Shown here piece after piece: positions 1 through 6,384 of a stretch of 6,384 nucleotides of DNA; the first letter of the stretch is position 1; the number at the start of each line of letters is the position of its first letter. The notes below the pieces were generated by a model that did no database searches, was not told where the DNA came from, and saw nothing but the letters and a program-made list of their open reading frames with translations. This DNA is from Balneolales bacterium. Lineage in GTDB: Bacteria > Bacteroidota > Rhodothermia > Balneolales > Natronogracilivirgulaceae. The position numbers and the translations under genes are program-made. The stretch covers positions 1 to 6,384 of the forward strand of contig SKYY01000205.1 of NCBI GenBank assembly GCA_007127665.1, read 5' to 3'.

Positions 1-1001
1 ATGTCCATTTTGAACCGGTCGCCACTGGGCGGGAAAAGGGCAAGTAGCAGCCACCAGGCAAAGACCAGCATGATGATGACCAGCGGGGCAGCCACTATGA
101 TCCAGTCCGTGAAGGAGATGGATATTCCGTAATCCGTCAGTGCCGCGATAACAATAGCGTTGGGCGGTGTACCGATGGGTGTGGTGATACCGCCGATGTT
201 TGCGGCAATGGGAATGGAGAGCGCCAGTCCGAACTTGAACCGGTCCCCGGGCTCCAGCTGGGCAATGATCGGCAGGATCACGGTGACCATCATGGCGGCG
301 GTGGCGGTGTTGCTCATGAACGCGGAGAGAGCCGCTGTGACAAGCATCAGCCCCAGGATGATGAAACGGGGTTTGGAACCGAACGGTGCCAGCAGATAAC
401 GGGTCAGGTTCTTGTCCAGATTGTATTTGACCGATGCCTCCGCCAGCATGAATCCACCAAGGAAGAGAATGATGATCGGGTTGGCCAGGGTGCCAAGATA
501 GTCGGTGTAATTGTTGGGCTGGTAGTTGACAAGGCGATGCCCCGTATCGGCCACGATCTTCTGGTCGGCGGAAAGCTCTTCACTGTATACAATGATATGC
601 CTTCCATTGCGCTCGACAACATCCACCCGGACCGCTTCCGTTTTCCCGGGTTCTGTTATCACAAGTACGGTGTCACCATCCTTGAGTGCACTTGTGGGTA
701 TCTGCCACGTGTGCTCCCGAATTTCTGCAGGTTCAGCGGATGGGAGCTCGGTATCCATGTACATGGGGCCCTGCGCACTGAGCAGAAGGATCTGCAGGAA
801 GATGACCAGCATGGATGTGGCGTAGATGGGTATGGGTTCGAACATCCAGAAGATCGCTGCCATGAGAAAGATCCCGAGTCCTATCTGGCCCGCAAAAGAC
901 AATGTGCCAAGCGGAAGCAGGAATGGCAGAATCAGCCCGAAGATGCCCAGAAACAGTCCTGTAATCTGAATGGTTGTTAGACCGGATGAGCCCGATTTCA
1001 T
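1..1001 (-). CDS. SLC13/DASS-family sodium:anion (dicarboxylate or sulfate) symporter, N-terminal part, with an extra soluble insert
   Basis: An open frame runs from the ATG at 1001-999 to the window edge (333 codons, no stop), so the C-terminal part is missing. This family imports di/tricarboxylates or sulfate across the inner membrane with sodium. Hydrophobic segments lie near residues 10-31, 37-52 and 60-76. The family block LANPIIILFLGGFMLAEA is at 172-189, the sodium-site motif SNTATAAMM at 230-238, and the second signature GTPPNAI at 277-283, followed by another membrane segment at about 299-323. Between the membrane segment ending near 76 and the block at 172 lies a hydrophilic stretch of about 90 residues, where usual members have only a short loop. 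Its part at about 98-158 resembles the C-terminal β-domain of RND/HlyD-type periplasmic adaptors. The start precedes the first hydrophobic segment; no strong ribosome binding site is visible. The gene diverges from ppdK. Family assignment is firm; substrate cannot be told from the sequence. Confidence 0.9.
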   Translation of the reverse strand, partial: MKSGSSGLTTIQITGLFLGIFGLILPFLLPLGTLSFAGQIGLGIFLMAAIFWMFEPIPIYATSMLVIFLQILLLSAQGPMYMDTELPSAEPAEIREHTWQIPTSALKDGDTVLVITEPGKTEAVRVDVVERNGRHIIVYSEELSADQKIVADTGHRLVNYQPNNYTDYLGTLANPIIILFLGGFMLAEASVKYNLDKNLTRYLLAPFGSKPRFIILGLMLVTAALSAFMSNTATAAMMVTVILPIIAQLEPGDRFKFGLALSIPIAANIGGITTPIGTPPNAIVIAALTDYGISISFTDWIIVAAPLVIIMLVFAWWLLLALFPPSGDRFKMD

Positions 1002-1041
1002 ATTGCTTAACTTGTTAAAAATACGTGTTTTTGACGTTACG

Positions 1042-1069
1042 GTTATAGTACGCTATCTATTTGAATGAA
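1042..1069 (-). promoter_or_regulatory. Weak candidate promoter for the SLC13 transporter gene
   Basis: On the minus strand, TATAAC (1047-1042) is a five-of-six match to a -10 box. It follows a poor -35-like TTCATT (1069-1064) after a 16-base spacer and lies about 40 bases before the transporter start. The position is sensible, but the -35 match is poor, and the consensus used is that of sigma-70 of other phyla, so this is only a candidate. Confidence 0.22.
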
Positions 1070-1095
1070 TTATGAAGCGGACAGGCGCGCAGGCC

Positions 1096-1137
1096 GCCCG
1101 GATCCCGGGCAGGGGGCCAATCCGCGCCGCTCCGGCG
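1096..1137. repeat. Two short GC-rich inverted repeats in the divergent intergenic region
   Basis: GCCCGG (1096-1101) and CCGGGC (1105-1110) form a six-base-pair stem with a three-base loop. CGCCG (1125-1129) and CGGCG (1133-1137) form a five-base-pair stem with a three-base loop. Both lie in the GC-rich island. They could be an operator, a leader-RNA structure or a remnant of an interspersed repeat; no T-tract follows, so they are not terminators. Confidence 0.4.
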
Positions 1138-1414
1138 GTACCGGCACCGCACCCGGCAATATCAATGCGTATTTTGTTAGAATTTTTCATGAATTGGTGG
1201 TACATTTACGAAGCAAAAGCCAAGATATATCCAGTGGATATTATAGAAGGTATTTCCAGAAGGACTGCATCCGACCGGACCTCAGCAAACTATTGTGAGC
1301 GGCGGCAGCGCATGTCCCGAAAGTCCGGAAAGACCATGGATATTATTATTATATGTGGTCTTATCCTTAAGGCAATACCAATTTGGAAGTTACTAACTAC
1401 AATCGGGTAATACT

Positions 1415-4063
1415 ATGACGAACAAGGTGAAATATGTATATGTTTTTGGTGGCGGAAAAGCAGACGGCGACCGCACCATGAAAGAGCTGCTTGGTGGAAA
1501 AGGTGCCAATCTGGCGGAAATGAGTCGGACCGGGTTGCCGGTTCCTCCGGGTTTGACGGTCACCACCGAAGCCTGTGACCATTATTATAAAAACAACGAG
1601 CAGTGGCCGGAAGGCCTCGATGAGCAGCTCAGGGAGGGCATCGCTTTCCAGGAAGAGCAGATGGGGGCAAAACTGGGCGATCCCCAAAACCCGCTTCTGC
1701 TGTCGGTGCGCTCCGGTGCCGCGGCCTCCATGCCCGGGATGATGGACACCGTACTGAACCTGGGTCTCAATGATGAAGTGGTAGAAGGACTTGCCGAAAA
1801 GACCGGCAACGAACGTTTTGCGTTTGACAGCTATCGCCGCTTTATCGACATGTTCGGTGACGTGGTTATGGGTGTTTCCCATGACCTGTTTGAAGAGGCC
1901 ATGGAAAAACTTAAAGAAGAGAAGGGCATCGAAAATGACACCGATCTGTCTGCAGAAGATCTCAGGGAGCTGGTGGATCGTTTCAAAGCCATTTACCGCA
2001 AAAAAACCGGCTTCATGTTCCCATCCGATCCGATGGAGCAGCTTCGCTATTCCGTTAATGCGGTCTTCGGATCGTGGATGGCAGACCGTGCCGTGAGATA
2101 TCGCCAGATCAACAAGATCACCGGCTTGATTGGGACCGCCGTGAACGTCCAGGCCATGGTTTTCGGCAATATGGGAGATACCAGCGGCTCGGGAGTTCTG
2201 TTCACCAGGAATCCCAGTACCGGCGAGAACAAGCTTTATGGCGAATACCTGAAAAATGCCCAGGGTGAAGATGTTGTGGCCGGAATACGCACGCCGAAGG
2301 ATATTTCCGAGCTGAAAAACGACATGCCTGATGTCTATGACAAACTGGTGAAGCATACCCAGGAGATCGAGAAAGCATATCAGGATATGCAGGATATCGA
2401 GTTCACGATCCAGGAGAGGGAGCTTTACATCCTCCAGACCCGCAATGGCAAGCGCACAGGCGCCGCTGCCCTGAAAATTGCCGTTGATTTTGTGGAAGAG
2501 GGACTCGTTTCCAAGGAAAAAGCAGTCAGACAGCTTGTCACCACCACGCATCTCGACCAGCTGCTCCATCCCCAATTCGACGAAAAAGCCATCACCGAGA
2601 AAGAGGTTATCGGCAAGGGGTTGCCCGCCTCTCCCGGCGCCGCCGTCGGACGCGTATACTTTACTCCCCAGGAAGCCGAAGAGGCACATGAAGCAGGAGA
2701 AAAAGTGATCCTGGCACGGGTCGAAACAAGCCCGGATGACGTCGGCGGCATGCACGTGGCCGAGGGGATCCTTACCTCCCGCGGAGGCATGACCAGCCAT
2801 GCGGCCGTTGTGGCGCGCGGATGGGGCAAGCCCTGCGTCGCCGGATGTGACGAGATCGTCATCAATTACAAATCCAAATCCATGACCGATGGCAAGCAGA
2901 CCATCAACCAGGGCGACTGGGTCTCCATCAACGGAACTACCGGCGAGGTTGTGCTCGGACAGCTGCCGCTTGAGCCGCCCAAGATGAGTGACGACTTCCA
3001 GACGTTCATGGAATGGGTGGATACGTTCCGCACCATGAACATTCGCACCAATGCCGACCGCGGCGAAGATGCGACCAAAGCCAGAGAGTTCGGTGCCGAG
3101 GGAATCGGCCTGTGCCGTACCGAGCACATGTTCTTTGAAGGCGAGCGGATCATCGATGTGCGCCGCATGATCATGAGCGACAAGGAAGAGGACAGGCGAA
3201 AGGCCCTCGAAAAACTGCTTCCCTACCAGAAGCAGGATTTCATGGAGATCTACGAGGCGCTTGACGGACTGCCTGTAACTATCCGCCTGCTGGATCCCCC
3301 GCTTCACGAATTCCTCCCCCATGATGAGGATGAGATGAAGACCCTTGCCAAACAGCTTGATATGAGCTTTGAGAAGGTGAAAGGCCGCGTATCCGTCCTT
3401 CAGGAAGCCAACCCCATGCTGGGACACCGCGGATGCCGCCTGGGTATCACCTTCCCCGAGATCACGGAAATGCAGACCCGCGCCATTATTGAGGCTGCCA
3501 TTGAGGTGCAGGACAAGGGCATGAAGGTCTTTCCCGAGATCATGGTACCGCTGATCGGAACCGCTGAGGAGTTTGAAGATCAGAAAGCGGTTATCAAGAC
3601 CACGGCCGACCAGGTCCTGGAAGAGACCGGCAAGAAGGTGGAATATCTTATCGGTACCATGATCGAGGTGCCGAGGGCGGCACTCACGGCCGATGAGATC
3701 GCCCCGCTGGCCGATTTCTTCTCGTTTGGAACCAATGACCTGACCCAGATGGCATTCGGGTTCAGCCGCGACGATATCGGCAAATTCCTGCCGGAGTATC
3801 TTGACAAGAAGATCCTCATCAATGACCCGTTCCAGACACTGGATCAGAAAGGTGTCGGCAAACTGGTGTCCGAGGCGGTCACCCTTGGCAAGGAAGCCAA
3901 GCCGGATATCAAACTTGGTATCTGTGGTGAGCACGGAGGAGACCCGGAGTCCATCGCCTTCTGCCACAAACAGGGGCTGAACTACGTATCATGCTCGCCA
4001 TTCCGTGTTCCGATTGCACGACTGGCAGCGGCACAGTCGGCTCTGCAGGAGAAAAGCGAATAG
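1415..4063 (+). CDS. ppdK: Pyruvate, phosphate dikinase (PPDK)
   Basis: This cytoplasmic enzyme interconverts pyruvate, ATP and phosphate with PEP, AMP and pyrophosphate. At 882 residues it is full length for the family. The N-terminal ATP-grasp part has [10 protein letters not shown] (27-36), [16 protein letters not shown] (97-112), [14 protein letters not shown] (254-267) and the QTRNGKRT end (341-348). The central swivelling domain has [17 protein letters not shown] (457-472) with the phospho-accepting His462; Thr460 is at the position phosphorylated by the PPDK regulatory protein in plants and some bacteria. The C-terminal PEP/pyruvate barrel has GLCRTEH with Arg568, Arg624, Glu751, Asn774 in FGTNDLTQ, and the catalytic Cys837 in [10 protein letters not shown]. 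All key residues are present, so it should be active. The ATG at 1415 gives the usual N-terminus ([11 protein letters not shown]), although no clear ribosome binding site precedes it. It appears monocistronic, being followed by its own terminator and preceded by a divergent transporter gene. Direction in the cell (gluconeogenic or glycolytic) cannot be read from the sequence. Confidence 0.98.
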   Translation: MTNKVKYVYVFGGGKADGDRTMKELLGGKGANLAEMSRTGLPVPPGLTVTTEACDHYYKNNEQWPEGLDEQLREGIAFQEEQMGAKLGDPQNPLLLSVRSGAAASMPGMMDTVLNLGLNDEVVEGLAEKTGNERFAFDSYRRFIDMFGDVVMGVSHDLFEEAMEKLKEEKGIENDTDLSAEDLRELVDRFKAIYRKKTGFMFPSDPMEQLRYSVNAVFGSWMADRAVRYRQINKITGLIGTAVNVQAMVFGNMGDTSGSGVLFTRNPSTGENKLYGEYLKNAQGEDVVAGIRTPKDISELKNDMPDVYDKLVKHTQEIEKAYQDMQDIEFTIQERELYILQTRNGKRTGAAALKIAVDFVEEGLVSKEKAVRQLVTTTHLDQLLHPQFDEKAITEKEVIGKGLPASPGAAVGRVYFTPQEAEEAHEAGEKVILARVETSPDDVGGMHVAEGILTSRGGMTSHAAVVARGWGKPCVAGCDEIVINYKSKSMTDGKQTINQGDWVSINGTTGEVVLGQLPLEPPKMSDDFQTFMEWVDTFRTMNIRTNADRGEDATKAREFGAEGIGLCRTEHMFFEGERIIDVRRMIMSDKEEDRRKALEKLLPYQKQDFMEIYEALDGLPVTIRLLDPPLHEFLPHDEDEMKTLAKQLDMSFEKVKGRVSVLQEANPMLGHRGCRLGITFPEITEMQTRAIIEAAIEVQDKGMKVFPEIMVPLIGTAEEFEDQKAVIKTTADQVLEETGKKVEYLIGTMIEVPRAALTADEIAPLADFFSFGTNDLTQMAFGFSRDDIGKFLPEYLDKKILINDPFQTLDQKGVGKLVSEAVTLGKEAKPDIKLGICGEHGGDPESIAFCHKQGLNYVSCSPFRVPIARLAAAQSALQEKSE

Positions 4064-4091
4064 TGCCGGACCGGCGGCTGGATCCCTCCCC

Positions 4092-4109
4092 GCAGGAAGG
4101 TATTCCTGC
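4092..4109 (+). repeat. Hairpin just after ppdK
   Basis: GCAGGAA (4092-4098) and TTCCTGC (4103-4109) form a perfect seven-base-pair stem with a GGTA loop, 29 bases after the ppdK stop and directly before the main terminator. No T-tract follows, so it more likely protects the mRNA 3' end than ends transcription. Confidence 0.45.
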
Positions 4110-4124
4110 CGGTTATACCAAATG

Positions 4125-4163
4125 AAAAAAGCACCCGTCAATGCTGACGGGTGCTTTTTTTTT
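4125..4163 (+). terminator. Strong rho-independent terminator of ppdK
   Basis: The left arm at 4125-4140 (A-run then GCACCCGTCA) pairs perfectly with 4145-4160 (TGACGGGTGC then T-run) around a four-base ATGC loop, and nine T residues fill 4155-4163. The A-run on the left means the mirror structure could also stop minus-strand transcripts. It lies about 60 bases after the ppdK stop. Confidence 0.93.
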
Positions 4164-4167
4164 GTAT

Positions 4168-4189
4168 GGTGCGCCCGGCAGGGCGCATC
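4168..4189. repeat. GC-rich hairpin downstream of the ppdK terminator
   Basis: TGCGCCC (4170-4176) and GGGCGCA (4181-4187) form a seven-base-pair stem with a GGCA loop; it extends by a G·T and a G·C pair to 4168 and 4189. It has no T-tract and starts five bases after the terminator T-run. Confidence 0.45.
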
Positions 4190-4206
4190 CACCACGATGT
4201 AATCAA

Positions 4207-4224
4207 ATGCCCATAACCGGGCAT
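4207..4224. repeat. Short inverted repeat downstream of the ppdK terminator
   Basis: ATGCCC (4207-4212) and GGGCAT (4219-4224) form a six-base-pair stem with a six-base loop. It is the last of four hairpins in about 135 bases after ppdK and marks the change to AT-rich DNA. Its function is unknown. Confidence 0.35.
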
Positions 4225-4692
4225 ACTACCCGCCACACAGGAGCCTGATCAAGACCGGTCATGGAATGGCATGTGATCGCTTGAATCAAAATTTTTCACA
4301 TGAACACGAATCAAAAGAACAACGAGAAAAGAATTGTGTTTTTGGCTTGTAAAATAAATACCTCATATTTTTATACCATATCCTAAGCCCATCGTATAAA
4401 GAAAGATACATGCTATTAACTGATAATTAATTAAAGCAAAAAACGCTTTCATTATTAACTATTTTTATCGAGAAAAAACCAGAATTCATACTGGTTTATA
4501 TCTTTTTTTGAATTATAGAAAGAATTCTTATGTTTATTGAGATGTATCACATGGAAATTAACATGGATTTACAAATCTGCACGATTCGCCCGTAAACGGG
4601 TGAGAAATGCGTATTTGATTGAAGTGCAATTAGATACGTCAATGTCCTAGAATGATAATAAGGACAAAAATTAAAATCTAAAATAAAAAAAC
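4225..4692 (+). other. AT-rich gene-free leader region upstream of the porin gene
   Basis: About 470 bases carry no convincing coding frame. Base composition drops sharply compared with the flanking genes, with many A and T runs. Visible elements are: a direct repeat GAATCAAAA at 4283-4291 and 4308-4316 (25 bases apart); an AAACCAG/CTGGTTT stem at 4476-4497 followed six bases later by seven T residues; a ten-base palindrome AAGAATTCTT at 4520-4529; and a small CGCCCG/CGGGTG stem with TAAA loop at 4587-4602. I recognise no known riboswitch class. The length suggests a regulated promoter region for the outer-membrane gene. Confidence 0.55.
4507..4536 (+). promoter_or_regulatory. Candidate Bacteroidota-type promoter for the porin gene
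   Basis: TTTG (4507-4510), an 18-base spacer and TATGTTTA (4529-4536) approach the TTTG/TAnnTTTG arrangement known for the primary sigma factor of Bacteroidota; the last base of the -7 box differs. The palindrome AAGAATTCTT lies in the spacer and touches the -7 box, where a regulator could act. It would give a leader of roughly 165 bases. In such AT-rich DNA chance matches are common, so confidence is low. Confidence 0.28.
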
Positions 4693-4697
4693 AGGAG
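4693..4697 (+). promoter_or_regulatory. Ribosome binding site of the porin gene
   Basis: AGGAG lies eight bases before the ATG at 4706 and supports that start, which also gives a proper signal peptide. It contrasts with ppdK and the transporter gene, which lack a clear site. Confidence 0.75.
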
Positions 4698-4705
4698 AAT
4701 CTCTT

Positions 4706-6022
4706 ATGAGAATCACATTACCGTTTTTTTTAATATTCACGTTCACTTTTCTAAATGTTATCCCGGCTCAGGCCGTAACTCCCAATATGAGTCAGCAGAA
4801 TCCCGGATCCTATCTGCTCTCCAATACATTCGCACCCAGCGCATCACTCAGTAATCTGGGGTATTCCGGGTCGGCCACATCAGTCGGTCACCATGAACCT
4901 TCACTGCATGTAGGCGGTGCCGTCCGATACAATCTGCTTCTTACCAACTATGAAAGCGGTACGGATGCGACCGACGGAGCTTTTACCTTTGACACGTGGC
5001 GGATCAATGTGGTCTATGACAATCCGGGTGGCATTGGCCTCAATTTTGAATACCGCTTCTACCCGACCTTCGGGACCCATTTCATCAAGCAGGGTTGGCT
5101 CGACTATTCGCTGAGCGACCTGACCGAAGTACAGCTCGGTGTGACCCAGGTGCCATTTGGTAATCTGCAGTACAACTCCAACAGCTGGTGGTTCAGCCTG
5201 GCATACTATGTCGGCCTGGAGGATGACCACGACATGGGTATCAAATTTACCCACACAACAGATAATTTCCAGCTCGACCTCGCCTACTTCTATCAGCCCG
5301 AGCCCGAGGGACCTCCGGCACAGTTCGGAACAGGTGGATCCGGGCGTTACTCCTATGACGTCATTCCCGGTGATAATGCAAGCCTGTCCGAACGCAACCA
5401 GTTCAACATTCGAGGTGCATACCTTATGGACAATGGTGAGTTCGGGGCTTCGCTGCAATACGGACAGCTTTACAACTCGGTCCTGGATCAATTCGACGGC
5501 CGGTTTGCAGCCGCCGTACACGGCAGCTTCTCGTTCGGGAACTTCACCGTAATGCCCCAATTCCTGTACTACTCCATGGATGCCGTGGATAATGACGGCC
5601 GGGATCTGAGTACGGTGTTCATGGGTGCCTACGCCATTCCGTATGAGGTTTCCACGGAAGCATGGATGGCCACACTCGGGCTGTCCTACTCCATGGATGT
5701 GGATATCGGACCTGTCACCAATCTCACCTTCTACAATGACTTCAGCTACATGGAGAACCAGGTAGGAGAAGGCAGCACCTGGCGGGCGACCGGCGACGAG
5801 CTGACCCTCGCCGACAATTTCGAAGCCACCATCCAGAATATAACCGGCTTTCTGATTTCGGCCGGACCGGTATTCACTTACGTGGATATCGCACAGGGTA
5901 TCAACCAGCCCTGGCTTACTGACTTTTTCGGTGTCGGCGTAGGTCCGGGACATGAGGACCTGGGGCTGGGTGACTCCGAATACAACATCCGCTTCAACAT
6001 CAACATTGGATTCTATTTCTAA
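4706..6022 (+). CDS. Outer-membrane β-barrel protein, porin-like (possible compatible-solute porin)
   Basis: The 438-residue product begins with a signal peptide: Arg2, a hydrophobic core at about 3-20 and an AQA site with cleavage after residue 23. From about residue 66 to the end it shows alternating aromatic and polar strands typical of an outer-membrane barrel, and it ends in NIRFNINIGFYF, with the terminal Phe expected of a BAM-recognised last strand. The part at about 100-180 (FEYRFYP, LGVTQVPFG, WWFSLAYYVGLEDDHDMGIKF) recalls the OprO/OprP-like general porin group, by memory of the pattern only. The loops are rich in Asp, Glu, Trp and Tyr. A gene for a glycine betaine-type binding lipoprotein follows on the same strand after 102 bases, which suggests the pore admits betaine-like osmolytes; that role is inference. 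The ATG choice rests on AGGAG eight bases upstream and the signal peptide. Other substrates, or a purely structural role, remain possible. Confidence 0.85.
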   Translation: MRITLPFFLIFTFTFLNVIPAQAVTPNMSQQNPGSYLLSNTFAPSASLSNLGYSGSATSVGHHEPSLHVGGAVRYNLLLTNYESGTDATDGAFTFDTWRINVVYDNPGGIGLNFEYRFYPTFGTHFIKQGWLDYSLSDLTEVQLGVTQVPFGNLQYNSNSWWFSLAYYVGLEDDHDMGIKFTHTTDNFQLDLAYFYQPEPEGPPAQFGTGGSGRYSYDVIPGDNASLSERNQFNIRGAYLMDNGEFGASLQYGQLYNSVLDQFDGRFAAAVHGSFSFGNFTVMPQFLYYSMDAVDNDGRDLSTVFMGAYAIPYEVSTEAWMATLGLSYSMDVDIGPVTNLTFYNDFSYMENQVGEGSTWRATGDELTLADNFEATIQNITGFLISAGPVFTYVDIAQGINQPWLTDFFGVGVGPGHEDLGLGDSEYNIRFNINIGFYF

Positions 6023-6036
6023 ACGAAAGAAATACG

Positions 6037-6063
6037 CATGCCGGCCGTGCGCAACCCGGCATG
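6037..6063. repeat. Intercistronic hairpin after the porin gene
   Basis: CATGCCGG (6037-6044) and CCGGCATG (6056-6063) form a perfect eight-base-pair stem around an 11-base loop, 14 bases after the porin stop. There is no T-tract; a role in protecting the 3' end of the abundant porin message is plausible. Confidence 0.45.
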
Positions 6064-6074
6064 ATGTGCCATGG

Positions 6075-6101
6075 CAGCTGAAAAACAGCTGTGATTTTTT
6101 T
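6075..6101 (+). terminator. Terminator-like stem-loop between the porin and betaine-binding genes
   Basis: CAGCTG (6075-6080), an AAAAA loop and CAGCTG (6086-6091) form a six-base-pair stem, extendable by a G·T pair, followed after three bases by seven T residues (6095-6101). The stem is short, so termination may be partial and allow read-through into the next gene, 23 bases further on. Confidence 0.55.
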
Positions 6102-6103
6102 AA

Positions 6104-6384
<281 letters not shown>

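Larger units (their letters stand above)
1002..1414. other. Divergent intergenic region between the transporter gene and ppdK
   Basis: This 413-base gap must hold the promoters of both divergent genes. It is compositionally split. About 1078-1156 is very GC-rich and contains two tight GC hairpins (GCCCGG/CCGGGC at 1096-1110 and CGCCG/CGGCG at 1125-1137), while 1160-1414 is AT-rich. Short overlapping open frames exist here, but their predicted peptides show no recognisable domain and I do not call them genes. A TTGACG at 1031-1036 with a poor TATCTA 17 bases later could act on the plus strand, but is weak. No Shine-Dalgarno-like sequence precedes the ppdK ATG. Confidence 0.6.

Noticed and set aside
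160..980. Plus-strand open frames within the transporter gene
   Set aside because: They are shadows of the minus-strand SLC13 gene, whose motifs SNTATAAMM and GTPPNAI are unambiguous.
1065..1410. Two overlapping small plus-strand open frames (77 and 112 codons) in the intergenic region
   Set aside because: The products are low-complexity Arg/Pro/Gly-rich at first and then unrelated in character. No ribosome binding site or known motif supports either, and they overlap in different frames.
1397..3967. An 856-codon open frame on the minus strand opposite ppdK
   Set aside because: It lies wholly antisense to a textbook-complete PPDK gene. Its product is rich in His, Leu and Gly without domain features, as expected from reading biased codons backwards. 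The length is striking but explained by the codon use of ppdK.
3989..4202. Small open frames on both strands across the end of ppdK and its terminator
   Set aside because: They run through the terminator hairpin and its T-tract and encode no recognisable peptide.
4476..4509. AAACCAG/CTGGTTT stem followed by a T-run, as a possible terminator in the leader
   Set aside because: The stem is short and AT-leaning, and the T-run starts six bases after it, too far for a convincing intrinsic terminator. I kept it only as a noted element of the leader.

Overview
The window looks like ordinary chromosomal DNA from a Gram-negative bacterium. A gene for a β-barrel outer-membrane protein and a lipoprotein-type binding protein show the outer membrane. 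A glycine betaine-type importer at the right edge fits a salt-adapted (marine or halophilic) life. The style of the proteins, AT-rich intergenic DNA between coding regions of about 55% GC, and one TTTG/TAnnTTT-like promoter candidate suggest the Bacteroidota/Balneolota/Rhodothermota side of the tree. That placement is inference and was not tested by any search.

Layout. (1) Bases 1-1001, minus strand: the N-terminal 333 codons of an SLC13/DASS-family sodium-coupled anion (dicarboxylate or sulfate) transporter, whose C-terminal part lies outside the window. It carries an unusual soluble insert of about 80-90 residues. (2) Bases 1002-1414: a divergent intergenic region with a GC-rich island. (3) Bases 1415-4063, plus strand: a complete pyruvate, phosphate dikinase gene (ppdK) with every catalytic landmark visible. 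A strong intrinsic terminator follows, flanked by three further hairpins. (4) About bases 4225-4705: a gene-free, strongly AT-rich leader with a candidate promoter. (5) Bases 4706-6022, plus strand: a complete 438-residue outer-membrane β-barrel protein (porin-like). (6) Bases 6023-6124: a spacer with a hairpin and a terminator-like stem-loop. (7) Bases 6125-6384, plus strand: the first 86 codons of an OpuAC/ProX-type glycine betaine-binding lipoprotein, cut by the window edge.

How the parts may work together. The transporter and PPDK diverge from one control region. If the transporter carries C4-dicarboxylates, both would serve the PEP/pyruvate/C4-acid node, since PPDK makes PEP from pyruvate. 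The porin and the betaine-binding lipoprotein lie in tandem and could form an outer-membrane-to-periplasm uptake route for compatible solutes, with an intergenic terminator possibly setting their relative expression. The two observations most worth a second look are the periplasmic-adaptor-like insert in the SLC13 transporter and the porin/betaine-binder pairing. I found no CRISPR array, tRNA, rRNA, mobile element or defence system.
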